Shown: positions 44,473-53,357 of the stretch, piece by piece
How the letters are laid out: the number at the start of each line of letters is the position of its first letter
Numbering within the stretch: position 1 is the stretch's first letter
Program-made: the position numbers and the translations under genes
Notes under the pieces: generated by a model
Database searches by the model: none
Seen by the model: only the letters and a program-made list of their open reading frames with translations
What the model was told of the DNA's origin: nothing
Assembly: GCF_030816485.1 (NCBI RefSeq)
Contig: NZ_JAUSYC010000001.1
Span: 682,001-746,000, forward strand
Source of the DNA: Arthrobacter sp. B1I2
Lineage (GTDB): Bacteria; Actinomycetota; Actinomycetes; Actinomycetales; Micrococcaceae
DNA: 64,000 bases
Direction of reading: 5' to 3'

Positions 44473-46230
44473 CTAGAACAGGAAGTAGCGCTGCGCCATG
44501 GGCAGCACGTCAACGGGGTCGCAGGTGACATCTTCGCCGTCGACCGTCACCTGGTAGGTTTCCGGGTCCACCTGGATGTCCGGGGTGGCGTCGTTGTACT
44601 TCAGGTCTGCCTTGGTGAGCGTGCGGATGCCGGAGACGGGCCGGATGACCTTCTCCAGCCCCAGTTCCTCGGGCACGCCGGCGTCGATTGCGGCCTGCGA
44701 CAGGAAGGTGATGGAGGACTGCTGCATGGCCCTGCCGAAGGTCGCGAACATGGGCCGCATGGTGCGCGGCTGCGGGGTGGGGATCGAAGCGTTCGCATCC
44801 CCCATCAGCGCGTAGGCGATCTGCCCGCCCTTGAGCACCAGTTCCGGTTTGACGCCGAAGAACGCGGGATCCCACAGCACCAGGTCGGCGAACTTGCCCA
44901 CTTCCACGGACCCCACGGAGTCCGCGATGCCCTGGGCGATGGCAGGGTTGATGGTGTACTTGGCCACGTAGCGCTTGATCCGGAAGTTGTCGCTGCCTGG
45001 CGAGCCGTGGGCACCCGGGGCTGTCCCGCCGTCGGCCTCGTCCAAACCCCCGCGCTGCTTCTTCATCTTGTCCGCAACCTGCCACGTGCGGGTGATCACC
45101 TCGCCCACCCGGCCCATGGCCTGGGAGTCGGAGGAAGTGATGGAGAAGATGCCCAGGTCCTGCAGGACGTCCTCTGCGGCGATGGTTTCGGCGCGGATGC
45201 GCGAATCGGCGAAGGCCACGTCCTCGGGGATGTCCGGGTTGAGGTGGTGGCAAACCATCAGCATGTCCAGGTGCTCTTCGATGGTGTTCCGCGTGTACGG
45301 CAGCGTGGGGTTGGTGGAGGCCGGCAGGACGTTGGGCATGCCGGCGATCTTGATGATGTCCGGCGCGTGGCCGCCGCCGGCGCCTTCGGTGTGGAAGGTG
45401 TGGATCACGCGGCCGCCGATGGCCCGGATGGTGTCCTCCACGAAGCCGCACTCGTTGAGGGTGTCGGTGTGAATGGCCACCTGGACGTCGTATTCGTCGG
45501 CCACCTTCAACGAGGTGTCAATGGAGGAATGCGTGGCGCCCCAGTCCTCGTGGACCTTCAGCCCGATGGCACCGGCGCGGATCTGCTCGGCGAGGGGTTC
45601 GACGGCGGACGCGTGGCCCTTGCCGAACAGGCCGATGTTCATGGGGAGTCCCTCGGCGGCCTGCAGCATCCGCTGGATGTGCCACTTTCCGGGGGTGACG
45701 GTGGTGGCTTTGGTGCCTTCGGCCGGGCCGGTGCCGCCGCCGATCATGGTGGTGACGCCACTGGCGAGGGCGGTGGGCACCTGGTCCGGGGAAATGAAGT
45801 GGATGTGCGTGTCGATGCCGCCAGCGGTGAGGATCTTCCGCTCCCCCGCGATGATCTCCGTGCCGGCGCCGATCACGATGTCCACACCGTCGGTGATCTG
45901 CGGATTGCCGGCTTTGCCGATCCGGAAGATGTGCCCGTCCTTCAGCGCGATGTCCGCTTTGTAGATGCCGGTGTAATCCAGGATGACCGCGTTGGTGATC
46001 ACGGTGTCCGGGATGGCGCTGCCCTGGCCGTCATCGTCCCTGACCGCCTGGCCGTTCTGGCCCATGCCGTCACGGATTACCTTGCCGCCGCCGAACACCA
46101 CTTCCTCGCCGTAGACGGTGTGGTCTTTTTCGATCTCCAGGAACAGCTCGGTGTCAGCCAGGCGGATCTTGTCCCCCGTCGTGGGGCCGTACAGGTCCGC
46201 GTACTGACGGCGTGGAATCTCGAAGCTCAC
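44473..46230 (-). CDS. ureC: Urease alpha subunit UreC
   Basis: 585-residue catalytic subunit hydrolysing urea to ammonia and carbamate. The bi-nickel ligands lie in [10 protein letters not shown] and in the [17 protein letters not shown] region. The carbamylated lysine sits in GLKVHEDWG. The flap region MVCHHLN is present. The length is normal at about 570-585 residues. The start is GTG 46230, overlapping the ureB stop as GTGA. It heads the accessory genes ureEFGD in one message. Confidence 0.97.
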   Translation of the reverse strand: MSFEIPRRQYADLYGPTTGDKIRLADTELFLEIEKDHTVYGEEVVFGGGKVIRDGMGQNGQAVRDDDGQGSAIPDTVITNAVILDYTGIYKADIALKDGHIFRIGKAGNPQITDGVDIVIGAGTEIIAGERKILTAGGIDTHIHFISPDQVPTALASGVTTMIGGGTGPAEGTKATTVTPGKWHIQRMLQAAEGLPMNIGLFGKGHASAVEPLAEQIRAGAIGLKVHEDWGATHSSIDTSLKVADEYDVQVAIHTDTLNECGFVEDTIRAIGGRVIHTFHTEGAGGGHAPDIIKIAGMPNVLPASTNPTLPYTRNTIEEHLDMLMVCHHLNPDIPEDVAFADSRIRAETIAAEDVLQDLGIFSITSSDSQAMGRVGEVITRTWQVADKMKKQRGGLDEADGGTAPGAHGSPGSDNFRIKRYVAKYTINPAIAQGIADSVGSVEVGKFADLVLWDPAFFGVKPELVLKGGQIAYALMGDANASIPTPQPRTMRPMFATFGRAMQQSSITFLSQAAIDAGVPEELGLEKVIRPVSGIRTLTKADLKYNDATPDIQVDPETYQVTVDGEDVTCDPVDVLPMAQRYFLF

Positions 46231-46565
46231 TTGGCATCCCCTTCCAGGCGGGTGCCGCCGTCGAGCGGTCCATTCACTGCGTTGCTGAGCCCGTACACCT
46301 CGCGGTGCCCTGCCAGTTTGATCAGCCGCACGTTGCGGGAGTCCCCCGGTTCAAACCGGGCAGCCGTTCCTGCGGGAATGTCCAGGCGCCGGCCGTATGC
46401 GGTGTCCCGGTCGAAGGACAAGGCCGTGTTGGCCTCGGCGAAGTGGAAGTGGGAGCCCACCTGGACGGGCCGGTCGCCGGTGTTGGTCACGGCCACCTCG
46501 ATCGCGTCCCTGCCCGCGTTCGCGGTCACGGGCTCCGGCCGGAGGACGTACTCGCCTGGAATCAT
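46227..46565 (-). CDS. ureB: Urease beta subunit UreB
   Basis: 112 residues. The family signature is [19 protein letters not shown], followed by [13 protein letters not shown] and [14 protein letters not shown]. It assembles with UreA and UreC into the (alpha-beta-gamma)3 enzyme. AAGGAG precedes the ATG. The separate short gene matches the three-subunit bacterial urease rather than a fused form. Confidence 0.96.
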   Translation of the reverse strand: MIPGEYVLRPEPVTANAGRDAIEVAVTNTGDRPVQVGSHFHFAEANTALSFDRDTAYGRRLDIPAGTAARFEPGDSRNVRLIKLAGHREVYGLSNAVNGPLDGGTRLEGDAK

Positions 46566-46576
46566 TGCGGCGCTCC

Positions 46577-46879
46577 TTAGCGGATCGGGTTGTGGACGGT
46601 GACCAGCTTGGTGCCGTCCGGGAAGGTGGCCTCGATCTGCACGTCGTGGATCATTTCCGGCACACCTTCCATGACGTCCCCGCGGGAGAGGAGGGTGGTG
46701 CCGTAGCTCATCAGGTCCGCCACTGTGCGGCCGTCCCGGGCGCCCTCGATCAGTTCGTAGCTGATGATGGCCACGGCCTCGGGGTAGTTGAGTTTCAGGC
46801 CGCGGGACTGCCGGCGCCGGGCCAGGTCCGCGGCCACCACGATCAGAAGCTTTTCCTGCTCACGCGGCATCAGATGCAT
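46577..46879 (-). CDS. ureA: Urease gamma subunit UreA
   Basis: 100 residues beginning [12 protein letters not shown], the canonical start, with [10 protein letters not shown] and the conserved [20 protein letters not shown]. The ATG at 46879 follows GAAGGGAA. An open frame continues upstream, but those residues do not match the family. It is the first structural gene of the urease operon, 97 bases downstream of a cysteine hydrolase gene. Confidence 0.96.
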   Translation of the reverse strand: MHLMPREQEKLLIVVAADLARRRQSRGLKLNYPEAVAIISYELIEGARDGRTVADLMSYGTTLLSRGDVMEGVPEMIHDVQIEATFPDGTKLVTVHNPIR

Positions 46880-46976
46880 GGAGTTCCCTTCGACGGCCAA
46901 CGGCGTGGGGTCCAGCGTAAACCCGGCACGTTTCCACCACGTTTCAGCAGCGTCAGGCAGCTCTATCCGGCCGCGT

Positions 46977-47528
46977 TCACCCGCTGAGCCGGGCCAGGAT
47001 CTCGTCGCTGGACTGGACGGGCTGGCGGTAGGTGCTGGAGAGGATGCGGAGCATGTCGGCGGCGTCCTGGTCCGCCTCGGATGCCATGGCGTCCTTCGCA
47101 TACGTCACGCGGATGTTGTGCGCGAATGCGTCCGCAGCCGTCTGGGCGATGCAGTTGTGGGTGGAAACTCCGGCGAGCACCACCTCATCCGCGTTCCAGT
47201 TCCGCAGCCGGGCCAGCAGGTTGGTGCCCACGAACGCACTGTCCCTCGTCTTGTTCAGCTGCGGCAGGTCTTCGGTGATGAGCCCCGGCACAGACCGGGC
47301 CTGCTCGCTGCCGCGGAAGATGAAGCCCTGGTCGTCGTCGAGCATGCTGAGGGTCCAGGTGGATTTGTCCCGCTCATGTTCGGTGCCCACCAGAAGGGCC
47401 GCGTGTCCGGCTGCCTTGAAGCTTTCCAGCAGCCGGTTGCACTCACTGACCACCCGCTCCTGCTGGGCTGCCAGTTCGGGTGTTTCGAAGAATGCGTTCT
47501 GCATGTCGATGACCAGGAGGGCAATCAT
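46977..47528 (-). CDS. Isochorismatase-like cysteine hydrolase
   Basis: 183 residues. The catalytic triad of the family is seen as D8 in LVIDMQ, K93 in LNKTRDSAF and C126 in [10 protein letters not shown]. Members cut amide or urea-type bonds (nicotinamide, ureidoacrylate, biuret, carbamoylsarcosine) or vinyl ethers. It lies directly upstream of ureA on the same strand, so a nitrogen substrate that yields urea or ammonia is plausible, but this is inference. A 12-base direct repeat lies before it. Confidence 0.85.
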   Translation of the reverse strand: MIALLVIDMQNAFFETPELAAQQERVVSECNRLLESFKAAGHAALLVGTEHERDKSTWTLSMLDDDQGFIFRGSEQARSVPGLITEDLPQLNKTRDSAFVGTNLLARLRNWNADEVVLAGVSTHNCIAQTAADAFAHNIRVTYAKDAMASEADQDAADMLRILSSTYRQPVQSSDEILARLSG

Positions 47529-47588
47529 GGGGGCACCTTTCCTTCTCTTGAACCGGTGCCATAGGCGTACCCGCAGGCGGAGCGGGCC

Positions 47589-47614
47589 AAACCTGCAGTG
47601 CGAAACCTGCAGTG
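47589..47614. repeat. 12-base direct repeat upstream of the cysteine hydrolase
   Basis: AAACCTGCAGTG is at 47589-47600 and again at 47603-47614, a period of 14. It lies 60 bases upstream of the hydrolase start and just past the LacI stop. It could be a binding site or a small duplication. Confidence 0.5.
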
Positions 47615-47623
47615 TCCGGGAAA

Positions 47624-48628
47624 CTAGGGCGCGGACTGCCGGATCTTCAGCTCGAACCCGGCCTTCACGTGCACGCCCGCACCGGAGGTCTCACGGCCGC
47701 CTATCCGGTCCAGCAGCAGGCCGATGGACCTCTCCGCGATCTCATCCATGCCCGGCGAGACGGTGGTCAGGGACGGGGACGCGAACCGGGCTTCGTCGAT
47801 GTCGTCAAAGCCGGCCACCGCCACTTCCTGCGGCACCTTGACCCCGCGGATCAGGAGTTCGTGCAATGCGCCCAGTGCCAGGACATCATTCAGCCCGAAG
47901 ACGGCGTCGAATTCCACGCCGGATTCCAGGAGCCGGGCCACGGCGGCCGCACCCGCGTCGCGGCGCCACTCGGCGGGTGCCACCAGCGCGGGGTCGAACG
48001 GGACGCCGGCCTCCTCGAGTGCCTTCCGGTACCCGTTCAGCCGCAGGCCCGCGCTGCCGGAGGACTCCCCGGCGTTCGCTCCGATGACAGCAATACGACG
48101 GCGGCCGCCAGCCAGCAGGTGCGCTGTGAGCGAAGCCGCGGCTTCCTCGTTTTTCATGGTGACCAGGTCAAAGCGGGGATCCATGATGTGCTCACCGAGC
48201 ATCACCAACGGCTTGTTGCCGGCCCGTGCGGCAATGGCGTCCGCGTCCACCACCAGCGGCGTGAACAACAGGCCGTCCGTGAGCTGCCGGAACGTCCCCT
48301 GCAGGGCACTGAGTTCAACGGGTTCCTCGGCGTCGGACTGCTCCACCAGCACCCGGTAGCCGTGGCGGGAGGCGGCCTTCATCAGCTTGGAGGCCAGCTC
48401 GGCGTAGTACGGGGCGGAGAGGTCGGACAGGACCAGGCCCAGCATGGAGGTTTTGCCGGACCGGAGGCTGCGGGCCGTAAGGTTGGCCTCGTAGCCCAGC
48501 TCCGCGATGGCGTCCTGCACCCGCTGCTTGGTGGCCGGACGGATGAATTCGTAGTCGTTCAGGACATTGGAAACGGTCTTGAGGGAAACGCCCGCCGCCC
48601 GTGCGACGTCATTCATGGTGACTGCCAT
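47624..48628 (-). CDS. LacI-family regulator
   Basis: 334 residues. The helix-turn-helix MNDVARAAGVSLKTVSNVLN and hinge precede a sugar-binding domain with a conserved DGLLFTPLV segment and a late DDIDEARFASPSLTTV. ATG 48628 overlaps the stop of the repair gene (TAATG), with AGGAAAAG upstream. The likely target is the arabinofuranosidase gene two genes upstream, whose promoter holds a CAAC...GTTG dyad; this is an inference. Confidence 0.9.
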   Translation of the reverse strand: MAVTMNDVARAAGVSLKTVSNVLNDYEFIRPATKQRVQDAIAELGYEANLTARSLRSGKTSMLGLVLSDLSAPYYAELASKLMKAASRHGYRVLVEQSDAEEPVELSALQGTFRQLTDGLLFTPLVVDADAIAARAGNKPLVMLGEHIMDPRFDLVTMKNEEAAASLTAHLLAGGRRRIAVIGANAGESSGSAGLRLNGYRKALEEAGVPFDPALVAPAEWRRDAGAAAVARLLESGVEFDAVFGLNDVLALGALHELLIRGVKVPQEVAVAGFDDIDEARFASPSLTTVSPGMDEIAERSIGLLLDRIGGRETSGAGVHVKAGFELKIRQSAP

Positions 48629-49206
48629 TAACGTTCTTTTCCTGCTTTCGCTGCCGCCTTGGCGGCCTGCTTGCTGGCGCGGACCTTCGCCAGGGATTCC
48701 GGATCCACGATGTCTGCCACTGAGAGGTAGCTGCCGTCCTCACCGTAATGTCCCGCGGCTTCACGCCACCCGGGCGCTTCGAGGCCCCGCTGCTTGCCCA
48801 GGAGGGCCAGGAAGATTCTGGCCTTCTGCTCGCCGAACCCGGGCAGGGCCTTGAGCCGGCGCAGCACCTCCGCGCCGTCCGGTGAGCCCTTGGTCCAAAT
48901 GGCGGCGGCGTCACCGTCCCACTCGTTCTGGACTGCCTCGGCGAGCGCCTGCACGCGTGCAGCCATGGAGCCGGGGAAACGGTGGACGGCGGGCCGTTCC
49001 TTGAATACCTCCACGAATTCCTGGGGATCGTGGGCGGCAATGGCCTCCGGCTTCAGCGACCCGATCCGGGTGCGGATCTTCTCGGGCCCGGCGAAGGCCG
49101 ATTCCATGGTTACCTGCTGGTCCAGCAGCATGCCGGTCAGCAGGGCGAAAGCGTCCTCACTCAACAACTTGTCCGCAGCGGGATCGCCCGTGATGTGCAG
49201 TTCCAT
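48628..49206 (-). CDS. HhH-GPD-type base-excision repair protein
   Basis: 192 residues. The helix-hairpin-helix pattern LKALPGFGEQKARIFLALL lies in the middle, followed by a basic, Lys/Ala-rich C-terminal tail. Such proteins remove or recognise damaged bases; the exact substrate is unknown and no Fe-S cysteines are seen. Start 49206 was chosen because GGGAGG lies nine bases upstream, while the ATG at 49215 would touch it. It overlaps the LacI gene by one base. Confidence 0.8.
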   Translation of the reverse strand: MELHITGDPAADKLLSEDAFALLTGMLLDQQVTMESAFAGPEKIRTRIGSLKPEAIAAHDPQEFVEVFKERPAVHRFPGSMAARVQALAEAVQNEWDGDAAAIWTKGSPDGAEVLRRLKALPGFGEQKARIFLALLGKQRGLEAPGWREAAGHYGEDGSYLSVADIVDPESLAKVRASKQAAKAAAKAGKER

Positions 49207-49270
49207 GCGGTCCATCCTCCCACCTGCGGCCCCGCCGTCGTCATAGGGGCGCCCCCGCCCTCCCCGCCCA

Positions 49271-49335
49271 GGAGTTTTTGGACAGATACCGTGACTCCAA
49301 GCGACGGGAAGTCCCCGTACCTGCCCAAAAACTCC
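49271..49335 (-). terminator. Imperfect 26-bp inverted repeat, relative of 21545-21607
   Basis: GGAGTTTTTGG at 49271 and its complement ending at 49335 form the outer stem, and the inner part continues with four mismatches. Two of these become G-U pairs on the minus-strand RNA, so the hairpin favours the arabinofuranosidase transcript. The outer bases match the terminator at 21.5 kb. Confidence 0.72.
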
Positions 49336-49344
49336 GGGGGTGGG

Positions 49345-50871
49345 TCAGGAACCGACCGCCAGCCGGATCATGGACCATGACACTGCCGGGAGTTCGGCGG
49401 TGAGCTGGCCGCCGTCGACCTTTACCGTGCCGTTTTCCGATGGCAGGACGGAGGTGGAATCATCCGCGCTTGCCTGCCAGTACGGGTCCTTGTTGGCGTA
49501 GGTCAGCGCCTCCACCACCCGGACATTGCCCAGCCTGGCCACGGAAGCGTCGAGCGTAAGCGCCTGGTCGGCCGACCGATTGACGGCGAACACCACGGCC
49601 CCGCCCTTGTCCGCGTCATAGGTCGCGACGGCGGACAGCGCGGCGACGTCGGCGGTCTTGCCGCCGCTGACCAGCGGGGATTCGACGGCGAGCTGCAGCA
49701 CGGTGCCGGACGCGTGCCGGGATGTCAGGGCGAAGGGGTGGAAGGTGGTCTGCTTCCACGAGCGGCCGCCGGGCTCGGTCATGATGGGCGCGATGACGTT
49801 GACCAGCTGCGCCAGGCTTGCCGAGTGGACGCGGTCCGTGTTCCGGAGCAGGGTGACCAGGAGGTCGCCCACCACCACGGCGTCCGCCACCGTGTAGGTG
49901 TCCTCCAGCAGGACGGGGGCCACCGGCCAGTCCTTGCCGGTGGGCACCTTGGACTCGTCCCGGCTCATGTGCCAGACGTTCCACTCGTCGAAGGAGATGT
50001 TCACCTGTTTGCTGGATTTCTTCACCGACTTCACGTGGTCGATGTGGCTGACGAGGTCGCGGATGAAGGCTTCCATTTTGTGACCGGCGGCGAGGTGTTC
50101 CTGCAGGTCGCCGAAGTCCTCAAAGTACTGGTGCGCGGAGATCAGGTCCACGAGCTCGTAGGTTTCCGCCAGGACCACGCGCTCCCATTCACCGAAGGTG
50201 GGCATGGTGGGCCCGGAACTGCCGCAGGCCACCAGTTCCAGGTCGGGATCGATCATGCGCATGCCGCGCGCCGTGTCGGCGGCAAGGCGGCCGTATTCCA
50301 GGGCATTCTTGTGCCCGATCTGCCAGGGGCCGTCCATTTCGTTGCCCAGGCACCACATCCTGATGCCGTAGCCCTTTTCTGCGCCGTTGGCCCGGCGCTG
50401 TTCCGAAAGGGACGTGCCGGCGTCGATGTTGCAGTACTCCAGGAGGTCCAGCGCCTCCTGGGTGCCGCGCGTACCGAGGTTGACCGCCATCATGGGCTCC
50501 ACGCCGGCTTTGGCACACCACGCAGCGAACTCGTCAGCGCCCACGGTGTTGGGGTCGGTGGAGTGCCAGGCCAGGTCCAGCCGCACGGGGCGCTGGTCCA
50601 CCGGGCCCACGCCGTCCTCCCACCGGTAGCCGGAAACAAAGTTTCCGCCCGGGTAACGCACCGTTGACACGCCCAGTTCGCGGGTGAGCTCGAGGACGTC
50701 GCTGCGGAAGCCGGCCCCGTCAGCGTCCGGGTGGTCAGGCTCAAAGATGCCGGTGTACACGCACCGGCCAAGGTGTTCCACAAAGGCACCGAAAGTACGA
50801 CGGCGGACCGGCCCCACGGCGAAGGAGGGGTCGATGGTGATTTTTGCTGCGGCGGGTTCTGGCTGGGTCAC
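49345..50871 (-). CDS. abfA: Alpha-L-arabinofuranosidase, GH51
   Basis: 508-residue retaining enzyme removing arabinofuranose from arabinan or arabinoxylan fragments. The acid/base is E178 in WCLGNEMDG and the nucleophile is E296 in NISFDEWNVW. A beta-sandwich C-terminal domain follows the TIM barrel. No signal peptide is seen, so it acts on imported fragments. The nearest regulator candidate is the LacI protein downstream. Confidence 0.95.
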   Translation of the reverse strand: MTQPEPAAAKITIDPSFAVGPVRRRTFGAFVEHLGRCVYTGIFEPDHPDADGAGFRSDVLELTRELGVSTVRYPGGNFVSGYRWEDGVGPVDQRPVRLDLAWHSTDPNTVGADEFAAWCAKAGVEPMMAVNLGTRGTQEALDLLEYCNIDAGTSLSEQRRANGAEKGYGIRMWCLGNEMDGPWQIGHKNALEYGRLAADTARGMRMIDPDLELVACGSSGPTMPTFGEWERVVLAETYELVDLISAHQYFEDFGDLQEHLAAGHKMEAFIRDLVSHIDHVKSVKKSSKQVNISFDEWNVWHMSRDESKVPTGKDWPVAPVLLEDTYTVADAVVVGDLLVTLLRNTDRVHSASLAQLVNVIAPIMTEPGGRSWKQTTFHPFALTSRHASGTVLQLAVESPLVSGGKTADVAALSAVATYDADKGGAVVFAVNRSADQALTLDASVARLGNVRVVEALTYANKDPYWQASADDSTSVLPSENGTVKVDGGQLTAELPAVSWSMIRLAVGS

Positions 50872-50896
50872 GAAGGCATCCTCGGCTTGGCTTTTA

Positions 50897-50918
50897 CAAC
50901 GTTATAGAAATATTGTTG
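50897..50918. promoter_or_regulatory. Imperfect CAAC...GTTG dyad near the GH51 promoter
   Basis: CAAC at 50897 and GTTG at 50915 flank an AT-rich centre, and TAT in each half matches too, giving a 22-base dyad about 25 bases upstream of the GH51 start. A LacI-type site is possible. Confidence 0.35.
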
Positions 50919-51151
50919 GCGGCCCTGCTTCCGGAGTCAAGTGTTTTGTCCAGCCGGGTCCAAGTAATACCTAATTGAAAAGACAGGTACCGGTTACGCA
51001 TTCACCGAAGGCCGGGCGGCAATTAGGTTTTTCACAGAGACAAGACCTGTTCTGCTTCCCGGTACTTGGCTCACTAGGGGGTGTGAGACTGGAATGCATG
51101 CACGACAGGTAAACCCAGGCTTCCCGGTCCATAGGACACGGGTAATAAGCG

Positions 51152-51209
51152 GGGCCGGCGACGAGGAGTCCTTTGAGACCAAGGGCTCTCCCCCAGCCGT
51201 CGCCGGCCC
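51152..51209 (+). terminator. Terminator-like hairpin in the ANTAR leader
   Basis: GGGCCGGCGAC (51152-51162) pairs with GTCGCCGGCCC (51199-51209), 11 perfect bp with a 36-base loop, followed by the T-rich CTTTCTT. It stands about 30 bases before the GAF-ANTAR coding start. A leader attenuator that an ANTAR protein could control is possible. Confidence 0.5.
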
Positions 51210-51240
51210 TCTTTCTTCAGGGAACGCCCGCAGGGGCCGT

Positions 51241-52041
51241 GTGCCCCATCCGGAAGCAGGAGGCCATCAACGGGGCGCGCCACGGAACCCGGCCCTCGTT
51301 CTGGACCTGGTCAACGGTGCGCAGACCCTGTCCGATTCGCTTGACCTGCTGGTGGCTGCCTCGGCTGGGCATGTGGCCAGGACTGCCGGGATCGACGTCG
51401 GGTGCGGCCTGGTGCTGCACCAGCCCAAGCGGGTTCCTTCCATTACAGGCACCACAAATGAGGTGGTGCGCCTGCTGGACTGGGAACGTGAAAGCGCCGA
51501 GGGGCCGGTTACTGACGTGATGTCCGGCGGCCACCCGGTTGCGGTGCTCCAGAGGAACGGGGACTTCCGGTGGCAGCGATACTCCGCACAGTTGCAGTTG
51601 TCCGGGTTTGGCAGCGCACTGGCGGTGAGGCTCCGCCTGGACACCGACAACCCCGCAGATGACCAGGCCGACGGGCACAAGGTCCCCGGCCAGACGAGCG
51701 CCGCGCTTGCCTTCTTCGCATGCGACTCGAAAGCCTTCCCGCTGCAGGCCATTGCCGAGGCACGCACGTTTGCCGCGCTGGCAACCCAAAGCCTGCAGAT
51801 GGCCATCAACCTGCACGCGGCCCGCTCACTGGCCACCGACCTCCGCTCGGCCCTGGACAGCCGCACGTCCATTAATGTTGCCTGCGGCGTGATCATGGCC
51901 CAGAACAGATGCTCCTACCAGGAGGCCTTCGCCATCCTCGCCAAGGCTTCGAGCCACCGGAACATCAAGGTGCGCAAGGTGGCAGAGGAGCTGCTGGACC
52001 GGCTGCCGGAAGGTCCGCCGCACTCGCACTTCGGCCGCTGA
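51241..52041 (+). CDS. GAF-ANTAR RNA-binding antiterminator regulator, paralog
   Basis: 266 residues. A GAF-like domain at about 20-190 is followed by an ANTAR domain near 205-255 with NVACGVIMAQNRCSYQEAFAIL. The IMAQNRCS core is the same as in the protein at 22864, so the two are paralogs. GTG 51241 is a judged start; no strong ribosome binding site is visible, and ATG 51094 is an alternative. The gene stands alone apart from the small membrane-protein gene that follows. Confidence 0.75.
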   Translation: MPHPEAGGHQRGAPRNPALVLDLVNGAQTLSDSLDLLVAASAGHVARTAGIDVGCGLVLHQPKRVPSITGTTNEVVRLLDWERESAEGPVTDVMSGGHPVAVLQRNGDFRWQRYSAQLQLSGFGSALAVRLRLDTDNPADDQADGHKVPGQTSAALAFFACDSKAFPLQAIAEARTFAALATQSLQMAINLHAARSLATDLRSALDSRTSINVACGVIMAQNRCSYQEAFAILAKASSHRNIKVRKVAEELLDRLPEGPPHSHFGR

Positions 52042-52114
52042 CCGCCCCCTGGTTCACCCGCACCCGATTGGGTAGGGAACAATGAGGACCAGGCAGCGCG
52101 GGAGGGGCGGACGG

Positions 52115-52588
52115 ATGGAAAACACGCAGCCGATTGCCCGCGGTACGCGCATCAGCGCCTTCACCTGGCTGGCCGGACCCTTGGGCACCGTCCTCGGACT
52201 GGCCGCGCACATTGCGGGCGGGGGCCAGTCACCCGCAATCGCCATCGTGGCCGCACTGGCGGCGCTGCTGAGCCTGGGCGCCGTGGTCCTGGAGCGGCTG
52301 GCCTCCGCGCAGCTTCCCGGCTGGGCAGTCCTGTTGGTGTCCGCCGTCGCACAACAACTGCTGCATCTTGCCTTCGCAGCCTTTTCCGCGGCCAATGCCG
52401 TCCCGTTGCCGGGCCACGTCCATGGCGGCCTGCCTGCACCGGATGTTCCGCCGTCGCCTGGCGCTCCGGCCGCCCACTCGCTGCACCTGATGCTGTACCT
52501 GCATGCCGGCGCCGCGCTGGTAACCGCCGGCGCTGTGGCCCAGTGGAACAGGATCACCGGGTGGGCACGGGCACTTGTCAGGACGTAA
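52115..52588 (+). CDS. Small membrane protein, four predicted helices
   Basis: 157 residues with hydrophobic segments near 15-37, 42-62, 69-92 and 125-145 and a Pro/His-rich loop between the third and fourth. No family motif is recognised. ATG 52115 has GGGAGGGG seven bases upstream. It lies downstream of the GAF-ANTAR gene and overlaps the end of the convergent anti-sigma gene by 11 bases. It may serve in envelope stress sensing, but there is no direct evidence. Confidence 0.65.
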   Translation: MENTQPIARGTRISAFTWLAGPLGTVLGLAAHIAGGGQSPAIAIVAALAALLSLGAVVLERLASAQLPGWAVLLVSAVAQQLLHLAFAAFSAANAVPLPGHVHGGLPAPDVPPSPGAPAAHSLHLMLYLHAGAALVTAGAVAQWNRITGWARALVRT

Positions 52589-53357
52589 GGGTGCCCCTGG
52601 CGATGCTCACGCTGGAGTGGGCAGGGTTGCCGTCCAGGGGCTCGTCTGAAACATCCACCACCGGGTACTGGGAGAGGTCCAGGCCGGGGGGCACCTGGAA
52701 CGTTCCGGACGTGGAATTCATGACGCCGAGGCTCACCAGCCGGGAAAGGTCCGGCGCGATCAACCACACCTCCTGGTAGCCCCTGGCTTCATCCTTGTCG
52801 AGGCTGATCTCGAGGCTGCGGGAACCATCGGCGGTCGTCACCACCTTGGCGGATCCTTCAGCGGAGTGCTGCGCCAACGGCGTCAGCTGGGCAGCGGCCA
52901 GTTGCTGGGGCTGGGGCGGCCGGTTCAAGGTCCACACCGCGCCAAAAACCACCAGGACGGCCGCCGCCGCCGCTGCCATCCAGGTACCGGGGCGCTGCCA
53001 CCACGCGGCCTTTGTCCGCGGACGGATAGGAATAACGTTCGACGGCGGCTGGTCGCCGGGTGCCGCCGTCGCGGCAGGACCCGCTGGACCTTCCCCGGCT
53101 GAGCCCGCGGCCAGCGGATCCTCCCTGAGGGAATCAGCAAGCCCCAGTTCCCGGTGGATTCCAGCCCACACTTGCGGCCCGGGAACCGTCAAACGGCTGG
53201 TGTCGGGGGCCGTCTTTACCGCTTCCACCGTCCGGCGAAGGGCGGCATAGTCCGCGGCGCACTCGGGGCAGGCCGCCAGGTGCTCCCGGCCACCCGGGTC
53301 ACCCCAGTCGTCATAGAGCGCCAGGAGGCTCAACTGTTCCGGATCAAGATGCGGCAT
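52578..53357 (-). CDS. Anti-sigma factor, RskA-like zinc-finger membrane protein
   Basis: 259 residues. An N-terminal ZAS pattern H26-C30-C33 (REHLAACPEC) binds the sigma factor. A long Pro/Ala-rich linker and a membrane helix at about 128-146 follow. The extracytoplasmic RskA domain covers about 150-255. It holds an ECF sigma factor inactive until proteolysis at the membrane. Its start lies inside the last codons of the sigma gene, so the pair is coupled. Confidence 0.9.
   Translation of the reverse strand: MPHLDPEQLSLLALYDDWGDPGGREHLAACPECAADYAALRRTVEAVKTAPDTSRLTVPGPQVWAGIHRELGLADSLREDPLAAGSAGEGPAGPAATAAPGDQPPSNVIPIRPRTKAAWWQRPGTWMAAAAAAVLVVFGAVWTLNRPPQPQQLAAAQLTPLAQHSAEGSAKVVTTADGSRSLEISLDKDEARGYQEVWLIAPDLSRLVSLGVMNSTSGTFQVPPGLDLSQYPVVDVSDEPLDGNPAHSSVSIARGTLTS

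Larger units (their letters stand above)
50872..51240. other. Long intergenic leader between GH51 and the second GAF-ANTAR gene
   Basis: 369 bases with no supported gene if the ANTAR start is GTG 51241. It holds the presumed GH51 promoter near 50890-50920, an AT-rich tract around 50960-51050 and a terminator-like hairpin at 51152-51209. An ATG at 51094 opens the ANTAR frame earlier, but residues there have no family pattern and would cross the hairpin. Confidence 0.5.

Noticed and set aside
44245..46602. Very long open frame on the plus strand opposite ureC
   Set aside because: It mirrors ureC, ureB and ureE codons, is rich in Gly, Val, His and Asp as expected for antisense of GC-rich genes, and has no family pattern.
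51094..51240. Longer N-terminus for the second GAF-ANTAR protein
   Set aside because: Low-complexity residues with no GAF similarity and a terminator-like hairpin inside; kept only as an alternative.
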